This document shows, piece by piece, positions 44,875 to 54,851 of a DNA stretch of 64,000 nt. The notes under the pieces are model-generated. The model worked only from the letters and a program-made list of their open reading frames with translations, did no database searches and was not told the DNA's origin. Made by a program: the position numbers and the translations under genes. Position 1 is the first letter of the stretch; each line of letters begins with the position of its first letter. Source of the DNA: Methylocapsa sp. S129 (GTDB lineage: Bacteria; Pseudomonadota; Alphaproteobacteria; Rhizobiales; Beijerinckiaceae). The stretch is from the NCBI RefSeq assembly GCF_009765995.1, contig NZ_LMUI01000011.1, positions 510,824 to 574,823 of the forward strand, written 5' to 3'.

Positions 44875-45414
44875 TTATGGCAATTGCTCAATCGCGTCCT
44901 TGAAGCCGGCGAGGGCGAGCGGAATGCCGATTCCCTCCTCCGGCGTCTGAAAGATGATGAAGGTCGCGGACTGGCCGTTCTTCATCTGGTCGACGAGCTT
45001 GTCCTCCATCACGACTTCGGCGATGCAGCCATTGGGCAAGCAACGCACAAAACCGGCCCGGCCGACGTCGGCCTGGTCGATCTTGAGGCCGAGGCCCGAG
45101 GGAATCAGCACGCCGAGAGGCGCGATCACGCGCAGCAGCCGGCTCTTGCCGTCGGCTGTCTTGAGCACGATCACGATCAGGGTGATGTTCGGCCGGTCCT
45201 CGGCCGCCACGCTTTGAATGAGCGCGCATTGCTCCCGGGCGGCTCCTGGCGGCGTCTCGCAGCGCGTTTCCCAATCGCCATGTTTGGATTTGACGACGCC
45301 CTGCGCCAAAACCGGCGACGACGCAAAGGCGACGAACAGGAGGGCCACAAGCGCTGCGCTGGCCTGACGAAGCGGTCGAGCACGACGCCCGCGCTCGAAA
45401 ATTGACGATTTCAT
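44875..45414 (-). CDS. Invasion-associated locus B (IalB) family protein
   Basis: Exported protein of 179 residues. After a signal peptide ending around VLAQG, the mature part begins KSKHGDWETRCETPPGAAREQC, the standard IalB entry, and continues with IVIVLKTADGKSRLLRVIAPLGVLIPSGLGLKID and FVRCLPNGCIAEV with a pair of Cys that probably bonds. In Bartonella IalB helps invasion; in free-living alphaproteobacteria the role is unknown. It lies after the lipoprotein gene, on the same strand with a gap of about 90 nt. Confidence 0.88.
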   Translation of the reverse strand: MKSSIFERGRRARPLRQASAALVALLFVAFASSPVLAQGVVKSKHGDWETRCETPPGAAREQCALIQSVAAEDRPNITLIVIVLKTADGKSRLLRVIAPLGVLIPSGLGLKIDQADVGRAGFVRCLPNGCIAEVVMEDKLVDQMKNGQSATFIIFQTPEEGIGIPLALAGFKDAIEQLP

Positions 45415-45772
45415 CTTGAATGACAGCCTTTCCGACCGCTCGCCAGCTTCATTTCATTTGGCCTATCAAAAGCCCTCGACCTGTCAAGCCGAACTTATCG
45501 CCCTAACGGCAAAAGGCGGCGCGGCTGCGACCCTTCGTCCGCTTTGCGCCGCATCCCGCGGAGATGGCGATGCGAATGCCGCCAGCGCGGATATGCCGCA
45601 GCATGGAAGATGGCGCCGCGGCATTGCTTCCCGGGCCGCTTTGTGGTTTTCAACTCTGAATTAGAGGCTATGATGAGCCGAAGCGCGACGGGGGCTCGCC
45701 GCGCGTGGTTCGTCGGCCGGACGGTCCGTCGGATGGCCAGACAGGACCGGCGCAATCGGGAGCGGTGGGATC
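45415..45772. other. Intergenic region upstream of the cox operon
   Basis: About 360 bases between divergent genes. It must hold the promoter of the cytochrome oxidase operon (toward the right) and of the ialB-like gene (toward the left). Short open frames here are Arg-rich shadows. GGGAGCGG lies just before the coxB ATG. No repeat or RNA motif is seen. Confidence 0.5.
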
Positions 45773-46654
45773 ATGAAGATTGCGGGATGGATGTCAGCCA
45801 AAGGCGTGGCCCGGACGATGGGCGCCCTCGCCGCCTCGATGGCCGCCAGCGCGGCCTGGGCTGCGGGCTATGGGCTGGCGGAGCCGGGACAGATCGGCTT
45901 CCAGGAGGCGGTGACGCCGATCGCCAGGGATATTCACTGGTTCCACGACGATCTGCTGATGCCTATCATCACTTTGATCTCTCTTTTCGTGCTGGCCCTG
46001 CTGGCCTATGTCATCTGGAAATTCAATGAGAAGGCGAACCCGACGCCTTCCAAGACCACCCATAATACGCTTGTGGAAGTGGCCTGGACGATCATCCCCG
46101 TGATCATTCTCGTCATCATCGCCATTCCCTCCTTCCGCCTCCTGACCGATGAACTGGTGATCCCGCCGGCCGATGTGACCGTGAAAGTCACCGCGTCGCA
46201 ATGGCACTGGGCCTACGAATATCCCAAGGATCAGGGCGGCGGCTTCTCCTTCGAATCGTACATGAAGGACGACAAAGATATCAAACCGGAGAACGGCGAC
46301 GTGCGCCTGCTTTCGGTCGATAACGAGGCGGTGGTGCCGGTCAACAAGACCGTGGTTCTGCAGATTACGGCCGTCGATGTCATCCATTCCTTCATCGTCC
46401 AGTCGTTCGGCGTGCGCGTCGACGCGGTGCCGGGCCGGTTGAATGAAACATGGTTCAAGGCCGATCGCGAAGGCGTCTATTACGGCCAGTGTTCGAAACT
46501 GTGCGGCAAGGATCATGCCTTCATGCCGATCGTCTTCCGCGTCGTGAGCGAAGAAAAATATCAGGCGTGGCTCGGCGATGCGAAGAAGAAATTCGCGGCG
46601 GCGTCGAGCGCTGTTTCGGTCGCCGATGCGGGAGCGACAGAGATCCGCCAATAA
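45773..46654 (+). CDS. coxB: Cytochrome c oxidase subunit II
   Basis: Subunit II of aa3-type oxidase, 293 residues, which accepts electrons from cytochrome c. A signal peptide (GALAASMAASAAWA) and two membrane helices (about 60-80 and 100-120) precede the periplasmic cupredoxin domain. CuA ligands are visible in VDVIHSFIVQSFG and YYGQCSKLCGKDHAFM (two Cys, His, Met). It opens the operon coxB-ctaD-ctaB-small ORF-ctaG-coxC. The C-terminal tail after the cupredoxin is short and Ala/Val-rich, without a fused cytochrome c domain. Confidence 0.96.
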   Translation: MKIAGWMSAKGVARTMGALAASMAASAAWAAGYGLAEPGQIGFQEAVTPIARDIHWFHDDLLMPIITLISLFVLALLAYVIWKFNEKANPTPSKTTHNTLVEVAWTIIPVIILVIIAIPSFRLLTDELVIPPADVTVKVTASQWHWAYEYPKDQGGGFSFESYMKDDKDIKPENGDVRLLSVDNEAVVPVNKTVVLQITAVDVIHSFIVQSFGVRVDAVPGRLNETWFKADREGVYYGQCSKLCGKDHAFMPIVFRVVSEEKYQAWLGDAKKKFAAASSAVSVADAGATEIRQ

Positions 46655-46663
46655 TCCGCCTGA

Positions 46664-48376
<1,713 letters not shown>

Positions 48377-48455
48377 CAAAGGCGACGCCGCAATGCGTTC
48401 GCCTTCGACGCCGGCCGCGGCTTGTCGCTGCGGCTGAGCGCGCAAAGGCGCTTGT

Positions 48456-49400
48456 ATGAGTATTGCGAGCCACAACGAAAGCGTATCGCCGATCGGGGTT
48501 GGCGATTACGCCGCCGGCCCTGCGGAATATTTCGCGCTGCTCAAGCCGCGCGTCATGTCTTTGGTCATCTGGACTGCGCTGGCCGGCCTGCTCGTCGCGC
48601 CGACCCATGTCCACCCCGTGATCGCCGTCGCCTCGATCCTCGCCATAGCCGTCGGCGCCGGGGCGGCGGGCGCGCTCAATATGTGGTGGGACGCCGATAT
48701 CGACGCTTTGATGGCGCGCACCCGGTTGCGGCCGATCCCGGCCGGGCTGATCGACCCGCGCGAAGCGCTTTTCTTCGGCTTGACGCTGTCGTTCCTCGCT
48801 GTATTGACGCTGGCGGCGGCGGCCAATCTTCTGGCGGCGGCTTTATTGGCCTTCACGATATTTTTCTATGTCGCCATTTATACGATGTGGCTCAAGCGCT
48901 CGACGCCGCAGAACATCGTGATTGGCGGTGCGGCGGGCGCGTTGCCGCCGGTCGTCGGCTATGCCGTCGCGACCGGTTCCGTGACGCTCGACAGCCTGAT
49001 TCTGTTTGCGATCATCTTCGTCTGGACGCCGCCTCACTTCTGGGCGCTGGCGCTCGTCAAGAGCGGCGATTACGCGCGCGCCGGCATTCCGATGATGCCG
49101 AACGTGAAGGGCGCGGACCGCACTAGGCTGGAGATTCTGATCTACACTCTGGTTCTCGTTCCCCTGGGTATATTGCCTTGGCGGATGGGCATAGGCGGCG
49201 ACCTCTATGCGGCTGTCGCGATTGCCGCGGGCGCGGGCATGGCGTTTATGGCGATGCGCGTGTTCAGGATTCGCGAGGGTTCGCGAGCGAGCAAAGCCGC
49301 GATGCAATTGTTCGCCTTCTCGATCCTCTATCTGTTCCTGCTGTTCTCGGCTTTGGTCGTCGAGCACGGTTTCGGGCTCATCGAACGTTTCGGTTTGTGA
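48456..49400 (+). CDS. ctaB: Protoheme IX farnesyltransferase (haem o synthase)
   Basis: Integral membrane prenyltransferase of 314 residues that farnesylates haem b to make haem o, the precursor of haem a. The Asp-rich motif is [21 protein letters not shown], and the second conserved loop is [17 protein letters not shown]. Several membrane helices follow the usual spacing. It is in the cox operon, between ctaD and the short ORF. Confidence 0.95.
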   Translation: MSIASHNESVSPIGVGDYAAGPAEYFALLKPRVMSLVIWTALAGLLVAPTHVHPVIAVASILAIAVGAGAAGALNMWWDADIDALMARTRLRPIPAGLIDPREALFFGLTLSFLAVLTLAAAANLLAAALLAFTIFFYVAIYTMWLKRSTPQNIVIGGAAGALPPVVGYAVATGSVTLDSLILFAIIFVWTPPHFWALALVKSGDYARAGIPMMPNVKGADRTRLEILIYTLVLVPLGILPWRMGIGGDLYAAVAIAAGAGMAFMAMRVFRIREGSRASKAAMQLFAFSILYLFLLFSALVVEHGFGLIERFGL

Positions 49401-49406
49401 GGCCGC

Positions 49407-49574
49407 ATGGATGAGACAAAGCCATCTGAAGGGGTCGTTCTGACGCCCCGACAATTGCGCAACCGCCGCTTGCGCAACCTGGCGATCGGCCTGAGCGTCG
49501 GTCTGCTGGCGGCGCTGTTTTACGCGATCACCATCGTCAAGCTGGGGCCGGGCATTTTACGGCCGGAGCCATGA
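49407..49574 (+). CDS. Short single-helix protein of the cox operon (CoxF-like)
   Basis: A 55-residue frame from ATG 49407 to TGA 49574, too short for most gene callers. A polar N-terminus (MDETKPSEGVVLTPRQLRNR) is followed by one membrane helix (LAIGLSVGLLAALFYAITIV) and a short tail. The position between ctaB and ctaG, 6 nt after ctaB and 10 nt before ctaG, and this type of sequence match the CoxF/small assembly protein found in alphaproteobacterial cox operons. Its role is not established; the sequence agreement is a pattern match from memory. Confidence 0.8.
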   Translation: MDETKPSEGVVLTPRQLRNRRLRNLAIGLSVGLLAALFYAITIVKLGPGILRPEP

Positions 49575-49584
49575 GCAGGTCAGC

Positions 49585-50193
49585 ATGAGCGGGCGCGAGA
49601 AAACTCCGCAGGCTAAAGCCGCGCGCAATCATTTGGTCGCCGCGTGCGCGGTTTTGGCCGCCGTTGCGATGGTCGGCGCGGCCTATGCCGCCGTGCCTCT
49701 CTACTTCATGTTCTGCCGCGCGACGGGTTTTGCCGGCACGACGCAGGTCGCAACCGCGGCCCCCGCGCTCAAGGGCCAGCGCGTCCTGACCGTCCGCCTC
49801 GACGCCAATGTCGCGCCGGGCTTACCCTGGAGCTTCGAAGCTGAGACGGCGTCGGTCCAGTTGCGCACGGGCGCCACCGCCACCGTCTATTTCAAAGTCC
49901 GCAATCGCGTGTCGCGCGAAACCGCGGCGACGGCGGTTTACAACGTTAGCCCGGGCGTCGCGGGCGCCTATTTCGACAAGATTTCCTGTTTCTGCTTCAG
50001 CGAACAGCATCTGGGGCCCGACGAGACCGCCGAACTCCCCGTTGTGTTCTTTCTCGATCCCCGGCTCGAGCAGGATGAGACGCTGAACGGGGTCCAGGAA
50101 ATTACATTGTCCTATACGCTGTTCGCCGCGCTGGACTCCAACCGGCCGGTTGCGGCCGCGCCCGGGATTCAGAATGGCGAATCGCAGCGATAG
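49585..50193 (+). CDS. ctaG: Cytochrome c oxidase copper chaperone CtaG (Cox11)
   Basis: Copper chaperone for CuB of subunit I, 202 residues. One N-terminal membrane helix (VAACAVLAAVAMVGAAYAAV) ends in PLYFMFCRATGFAGTTQVA, the family start of the periplasmic domain. The copper-binding motif SCFCFSEQHLGP follows at about residue 130, and the domain finishes with EITLSYTLFAA. It is cotranscribed with the other cox genes, between the short ORF and coxC. Confidence 0.95.
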   Translation: MSGREKTPQAKAARNHLVAACAVLAAVAMVGAAYAAVPLYFMFCRATGFAGTTQVATAAPALKGQRVLTVRLDANVAPGLPWSFEAETASVQLRTGATATVYFKVRNRVSRETAATAVYNVSPGVAGAYFDKISCFCFSEQHLGPDETAELPVVFFLDPRLEQDETLNGVQEITLSYTLFAALDSNRPVAAAPGIQNGESQR

Positions 50194-50296
50194 GAGTGGC
50201 GAATCGTCGCCTTGACGGCGTCGGCCAAACGATGCAAATCGGGCATGCTAGACGCCCGGCCGCGATTGACGGACTTTAGGGGGATAGGGGAAGCAC

Positions 50297-51172
50297 ATGG
50301 CCGACGCTCATGCGAAGCCGCATCACGATTATCACCTCGTAAACCCGAGCCCGTGGCCGCTCGTCGGCTCCATCTTCGCTTTCCTGACCGCTGTCGGCCT
50401 CATCATGTCGATGAAAGGCCTGACGATCGGCGGACTGAAGGTTGGCCCCTTCATCCTCGTTTTCGGTTTTGCCGGCATCCTCTATGTCATGGCTTCATGG
50501 TGGTACGACGTCATCCATGAAGCGGAATCGGGCGACCATACGCGGGTCGTCCAGATCAGCCATCGCTACGGCATGATTCTTTTCATCGCTTCGGAAGTGA
50601 TGTTTTTCGTCGCCTGGTTCTGGGCCTTTTTCGACGCCTCGCTGTTTACGGACGAAAAGATTCAATATGCGCGCGTCGCCTTCACGGGCGGCATGTGGCC
50701 GCCCAAGGGCACCGAAGTTCTCGATCCGCTCAATCTGCCTTTGCTCAATACGCTGATCCTGCTGACGTCAGGCACGACGGTGACCTGGGCTCATCACGCC
50801 TTGCTGCATAACGATCGCCGAGGGCTGAAAATCGGGCTTTTGCTCACGATTCTGCTTGGCGCGACCTTCACCTGCGTCCAGGCGTGGGAATACGCGCACG
50901 CGCCGTTTGCGTTTTCTCACAGCATTTATGGCGCGACCTTCTTCATGGCGACGGGCTTCCACGGCGCGCATGTTCTCATCGGCACGATCTTCCTGATCGT
51001 CTGCCTCGTGCGCGCCAACGCCGGCCAGTTCACCCCGCAGCAGCATCTCGGCTTCGAGTTCGCCGCCTGGTACTGGCACTTCGTCGACGTCGTCTGGCTG
51101 TTCCTGTTCTCCTGCGTCTATGTCTGGGGTTCGTGGGGCGCGGCGATCGAGGGCGCGGCTGGCGGCGGCTGA
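50297..51172 (+). CDS. coxC: Cytochrome c oxidase subunit III
   Basis: Membrane subunit of 291 residues with seven helices. N-terminal HDYHLVNPSPWPLVGS and the helical core with HRYGMILFIASEVMFFVAWF, ALLHNDRRGLKIGLLL, GATFFMATGFHGAHVLIGT and FEFAAWYWHFVDVVWLFLF are diagnostic. Subunit III stabilises the catalytic core. It closes the operon, 103 nt after ctaG, with a good ribosome site (AGGGGAAGC). No terminator hairpin is apparent directly after it. Confidence 0.96.
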   Translation: MADAHAKPHHDYHLVNPSPWPLVGSIFAFLTAVGLIMSMKGLTIGGLKVGPFILVFGFAGILYVMASWWYDVIHEAESGDHTRVVQISHRYGMILFIASEVMFFVAWFWAFFDASLFTDEKIQYARVAFTGGMWPPKGTEVLDPLNLPLLNTLILLTSGTTVTWAHHALLHNDRRGLKIGLLLTILLGATFTCVQAWEYAHAPFAFSHSIYGATFFMATGFHGAHVLIGTIFLIVCLVRANAGQFTPQQHLGFEFAAWYWHFVDVVWLFLFSCVYVWGSWGAAIEGAAGGG

Positions 51173-51193
51173 GGCGTTCGCCAGTTCGGGCAG

Positions 51194-52429
51194 TCACCTG
51201 GGCGCCGAAGCGGCCAGCTTCCTTAAGTCAAATTCCGGATCGCCCGCCTGCGCCGCCGAGAGCGGCAGGCCAGCGCCGATAATGCGCCGCGCGGCCATAT
51301 GGTCGCCCGGACGATTGACCGTCTCTACCGCCGCGAGCTCGCCGCCGCGGAAACCGAACATGGCGAAGGATCTTGCCTGCGGATCGCCGCGCATCACCCA
51401 TTGGTCGCAGCCATGGGAAAGGCCAACGATCTGCAGCTTGAGGTCGCCTTGATCGCTCCAGAACCATGGCAGCGCGGCATAGGGCTCCGCCTTCCCGACA
51501 ATGCGGCGCGCAACGCATCGCGCCTGGTCGACGGCGTTCTGCACGGATTCGAGCCGGACCGGGAATCCGACGAAGGGGCTCGGGAAAAGAGCGCAGTCGC
51601 CGATCGCCGAGATCAAGGGGTCGGATGTTTCAAGACGGTCGTTGACGATGATTCCATTGTCGCAGGCCAGGCCCGCCGCGCGCGCCAGCCGGTCCTCCGG
51701 CAAGACGCCGATGCCGACGATCGCCAGATCGGCCGGTAAAAGCGCGCCGTCCGACAATTCCACGGCGCTGATCGCGCCGCGCTGCCCATGCAGCGCGACC
51801 ACGCCGACGCCAAGCAGGAGTTGGGCGCCGAACGCTTGATGCGCTTCCAGGAAGAAGGCCGAAGTCGCGGGGGAAACGGCGCGCGCGAGCGGGCGAGGGC
51901 TGACCTCGACGATCGTCACTTCGCGCCCGAGATTTGCCGCCGTCGCGGCGATCTCAAGCCCGATGAAGCCTGCGCCCACCACCACAATGCGCCGCGCCGC
52001 GCCAAGACGTTTGCGCAGGGCCCGCGCATCGGTGAGGTCGCGCAGGACAAGGACCCCGTCAAGATCGATCCCGGGCACGTCGAGAGGGCGTTGTCTTGCG
52101 CCGGTCGCCAATATGAGATGCGCGTAATCGAGAGGGCGTCCAGAGGCGAGTTCGACGCGATTCGCGCTTCTGTCGATGCGCGTCGCCTCCGCGCCAAGCA
52201 TGAGATCCACGCCTTTGTCGGAATAGAATTGCGCCGCGCGCAGCGGCAATCCCTCGGCTTCCATGGCGCCTTTCAAAAACGCTTTGGAGAGGGGCGGGCG
52301 CTGATAGGGCAGATGGGCTTCGGCGGACAAAAGCTTGATCGTCCCGTCGAAGCCTTCTTCGCGCAGACTGGCGGCGCCCTGCACGCCGGCATGGCCGGCG
52401 CCGATTATGACGACAGAGGAAACGCTCAT
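51194..52429 (-). CDS. FAD-dependent ferredoxin reductase-like oxidoreductase
   Basis: NAD(P)H:ferredoxin/rubredoxin reductase-type flavoprotein of 411 residues (rhodocoxin-reductase/BphA4 group). FAD site: VVIIGAGHAGVQGAASLREEG; second Rossmann fold: RIVVVGAGFIGLEIAATAANLG; FAD signature AIGDCALFP; substrate loop LPYQRPPLSK. C-terminal reductase domain after about residue 320. It normally feeds electrons to a ferredoxin of a cytochrome P450 or dioxygenase, but no such partner is adjacent. Its ATG overlaps the stop of a short open frame upstream (52426-52515), which could be the remnant of a lost partner gene. Confidence 0.92.
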   Translation of the reverse strand: MSVSSVVIIGAGHAGVQGAASLREEGFDGTIKLLSAEAHLPYQRPPLSKAFLKGAMEAEGLPLRAAQFYSDKGVDLMLGAEATRIDRSANRVELASGRPLDYAHLILATGARQRPLDVPGIDLDGVLVLRDLTDARALRKRLGAARRIVVVGAGFIGLEIAATAANLGREVTIVEVSPRPLARAVSPATSAFFLEAHQAFGAQLLLGVGVVALHGQRGAISAVELSDGALLPADLAIVGIGVLPEDRLARAAGLACDNGIIVNDRLETSDPLISAIGDCALFPSPFVGFPVRLESVQNAVDQARCVARRIVGKAEPYAALPWFWSDQGDLKLQIVGLSHGCDQWVMRGDPQARSFAMFGFRGGELAAVETVNRPGDHMAARRIIGAGLPLSAAQAGDPEFDLRKLAASAPR

Positions 52430-52515
52430 CGGAAGACCTCGGCGGCGGGTGGGGTCAGATCGTCGCCCGGCGCGAGCGCGCCGTCAGGCCGAACATAGAG
52501 GCAGGCGAAGTTCAA
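52426..52515 (-). other. Short coding-like frame overlapping the reductase start (possible remnant)
   Basis: On the minus strand an open frame ends LNFACLYVRPDGALAPGD, then DLTPPAAEVFR and TGA, with its stop overlapping the reductase ATG in the ATGA manner typical of coupled genes. The frame is closed upstream by TAA at 52546, and only a TTG at 52515 could start it, with no ribosome site. It could be the tail of a deleted upstream partner. The rest of the 316-nt gap up to 52745 shows nothing else. Confidence 0.25.
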
Positions 52516-52745
52516 AGCGAGAGAGCAGGAAACCAGAGGCCCCCATTATGTTTGATCCCTGGCTTTAAAGGCGCATTATCTTCGTCGACGAGGAGGGATG
52601 CGGGCGACGGGACCATACGCGTCCTAATCCGCGGTCGCCGATTGACGACAGCCGCCGGTTCACGCCGGCGACCGTTCATGTCAGCCAATCGTCCGGACTG
52701 CGCATGCGCGCCGCTCACCCGCTTGGCTCTCCGGACACTCCGGAG

Positions 52746-53099
52746 CTACTGGCAAATATCGACGGTGCGGCGACCGAGATAATGGCCGTACCGATCATAA
52801 ACCGGGCGCACGGTCATACAGCCAGGACCGCCGTAGCCATAGTCGTTATAGGCAAAATCGCCGTAATAGGGGTAGTAGCCGCCAGCCCACGGGCCCCATC
52901 CCCATCCGAATCCGCCATACCCGCCGCGCCAGCCGCCGCCGTGAAAACCGCCGCCGCCGTGAAAACCTCCTCCGCCATGGAATCCGCCGCCGCCATGAAA
53001 CGTCGCTGCTGCGGCCGGCCCGCTCTGAGCAGCGAACGCCATTCCGAGAGCAAGCGCCGCGACTGATGCAATCGCGGTTCTTCTGAATGTCGAGAGCAT
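52746..53099 (-). CDS. Secreted glycine-rich protein
   Basis: Exported protein of 117 residues. A signal peptide (VAALALGMAFAAQSGPAAAA) is followed by a stretch of four GGGGFH-type repeats, then Tyr/Gly-rich sequence (YYPYYGDFAYNDYGYGGPG), and a conserved C-terminal part MTVRPVYDRYGHYLGRRTVDIC. That C-terminal motif is widespread in small exported proteins of Hyphomicrobiales. The repeat DNA is a direct tandem repeat within the coding frame. No function is known. Confidence 0.8.
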   Translation of the reverse strand: MLSTFRRTAIASVAALALGMAFAAQSGPAAAATFHGGGGFHGGGGFHGGGGFHGGGWRGGYGGFGWGWGPWAGGYYPYYGDFAYNDYGYGGPGCMTVRPVYDRYGHYLGRRTVDICQ

Positions 53100-53281
53100 T
53101 ACGATCTCCTGTTTTTCGAACGGTTCGGGATCAACCCGAACTTCGCTAGATCAATGCTCATTTAGGATCGGGGTTGCGGAGAACGATGTGTGAGAAGGCT
53201 TCCGACCTACAACAACTCGTGAGGATTACGCGCCGCACGCCATGCCGGCGGCATTCCTTTGTGTCGGAGTGGTCGCGGATG

Positions 53282-53482
53282 TTACGGCGACGTCGCATCG
53301 GGAGGCGTGAACTCGTGACAATTGGTGCGGCCGGACGCCACGCAGTTCAGCAGGTCATTGGAGGAATTGAGCTTATTGAATAACCAAATGCCGCCAATGA
53401 CGAGCACGACGACAACGACTATGGCGGCGATATTGGCGCCGTCTCTATTCTCATATTCAGGCGGCTTATCCGGACCCTTCAT
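53282..53482 (-). CDS. Small single-pass membrane protein
   Basis: 66 residues: a polar start MKGPDKPPEYENRDGA, one strong helix NIAAIVVVVVLVIGGIWLF, and a short tail SSNDLLNCVASGRTNCHEF with two Cys. It appears real because the frame is uninterrupted, the helix is clear and no longer gene overlaps it. Function unknown. Confidence 0.65.
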   Translation of the reverse strand: MKGPDKPPEYENRDGANIAAIVVVVVLVIGGIWLFNKLNSSNDLLNCVASGRTNCHEFTPPDATSP

Positions 53483-53486
53483 TCAC

Positions 53487-53597
53487 TTAGCCATTTTTCG
53501 TCCGTTGACGCCGGGCGTCCAATCCCTTTTGGTCCTCAGCAATCCACACAAACCCATACCCGCAAATTGGACAAATCTTGGGCAGGGCGACGCAGCT
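53487..53597 (-). other. CxxC-containing coding remnant (zinc-ribbon-like)
   Basis: The minus-strand frame immediately upstream of the small membrane protein reads LPKICPICGYGFVWIAEDQK and then GLDARRQRTKNG before TAA at 53487. A CPIC knuckle and the basic tail look like a small zinc-binding protein. No ATG, GTG or TTG start precedes the motif in this frame; an upstream stop closes it at 53600. It may be the 3' end of a truncated gene or chance. Confidence 0.25.
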
Positions 53598-53917
53598 TAG
53601 CAGCTAATCCGTTGATTTTAAGCGCTCCCTAGTTCTCGCTAAGAACCGCGGCGCGAGTGTGCCGGATAATTGAGAAAAACTTACGCTAAAATTCTTCGGG
53701 CAAAGGAGCAAGAGTTTGTTGAACGCGGGGCTCCCTCGCTCCGACCATAAAAGTCATTCGCTCGAAGCGCGTCGGGCGCCCGTTCGCTTTTGCTGCTTAC
53801 ATCTCGTAATCCAAAAAATGTAAGCACTAGGCAGTTCAGAGGAAGCTGGGTACGATCTGGGTGTGCTGGGGCCTGAGCGTTGCCTGGGCTACGCGGATCG
53901 CCGGCATGAAGCGAGCT
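53598..53917. other. Intergenic region, nothing recognised
   Basis: About 320 bases of lower GC content than the neighbours, between the zinc-ribbon remnant and the MarR gene end. No gene, RNA motif or repeat was recognised. Confidence 0.4.
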
Positions 53918-54397
53918 TCAGCTACGGCTTTCTGCGGAAGGCGGGGGAACCGCGTGATAGTCGTGAAGTATCCGAAGCAAACGCATCAACTCTCGCCTGT
54001 CTGCTGGAGCCAATGGCGCCAACGCACGGTCCTCCGCCTCCGCGAGGCCAGCCTTCAGGCGCTCGAAGCGAGCTTTGCCCGTTTCTGTCGCCTCAACAAT
54101 ATTCTGGCGGCGGTCGTCGGGATCTGAAACGCGCGTGACTATACCTTCTGCCTCAAGCGCATTGACAACCGCGTTCATGTCGCTGCGGTCGATGTTCGTC
54201 CGTCGACAGAGTTCGGCCTGCGAGACGGCGCCAAACGCAACGAGCGTAGCAAGCACGGCGAGCTGGTAGCGATGAGTCCCCTCCACGGCGAGGGCTTCGT
54301 TCACGACTCTGCCGACCAGGATGGCCGTCTGATTCAGCAAGCGAGACGCCAGATCGCGCCATAGAGGCGCCTGGCCCGCATGTCTGGTGATGTCCAT
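53918..54397 (-). CDS. MarR-family transcriptional regulator
   Basis: Winged-helix regulator of 159 residues. It shows RYQLAVLATLVAFGAVSQAELCRRTNIDRSDMNAVVNALEAEG with the recognition helix, and the wing VSDPDDRRQNIVEATETGKARF, both standard for MarR. I start it at ATG 54397 because GGAGG lies 5 nt before; a longer frame continues upstream but has no support. It is divergent from the small protein and patatin genes, 207 nt apart, so those are its likely targets. Confidence 0.9.
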   Translation of the reverse strand: MDITRHAGQAPLWRDLASRLLNQTAILVGRVVNEALAVEGTHRYQLAVLATLVAFGAVSQAELCRRTNIDRSDMNAVVNALEAEGIVTRVSDPDDRRQNIVEATETGKARFERLKAGLAEAEDRALAPLAPADRRELMRLLRILHDYHAVPPPSAESRS

Positions 54398-54604
54398 TGC
54401 GCCTCCGAAAAAGATTGGTGGCGCCAACAATTTGCCATTGGCGACATTGGTGGCTTGTGATAGATCGTTGGCGTGGCCAACGACCTGGCTGGAATATATC
54501 GCTCTTCCGAACGGTTCGTCGACTCCTCCGCCCCACGAAAGGCGCAGGCTGGGCGACATCTTGTGCCCCAATCGGTTTCTTAGAAAGCGAAGTGAGAACG
54601 ACCC

Positions 54605-54841
54605 ATGGCGACAGTGCATGTTTTGAGAGGCCAGGACCGCGTGTTCGGCTTTACGCTTGATGAGCAAGGGACGAACCTGCCGCAGCAATATGGCCCTTGG
54701 ACCACCTTCAAGGCGATAGAGCTGCATCACGACGAACCCTATCAGGGCGTTGATGTGAGTGTTTGCTTGGACGACATCAGCAAACATGGTTTTCACTCGA
54801 CCGCTGCGCATCAGCGCATCACGCACCTTGCGGTTGCGTAG
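54605..54841 (+). CDS. Small conserved protein of unknown function
   Basis: 78 residues without signal peptide. The sequence MATVHVLRGQDRVFGFTLDE, then GTNLPQQYGPWTTFKAIEL, then CLDDISKHGFHSTAAHQRIT matches a short protein recurring in Hyphomicrobiales, which I recognise only as hypothetical. The stop at 54841 is 10 nt before the patatin start, so the two may form an operon, divergent from MarR. Confidence 0.65.
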   Translation: MATVHVLRGQDRVFGFTLDEQGTNLPQQYGPWTTFKAIELHHDEPYQGVDVSVCLDDISKHGFHSTAAHQRITHLAVA

Positions 54842-54851
54842 AGCGCCGGTC

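Noticed and set aside
52920-53000. Short tandem DNA repeats, considered as a CRISPR-like or minisatellite array
   Set aside because: They encode GGGGFH repeats in an uninterrupted frame of an exported protein; there are no unique spacers.
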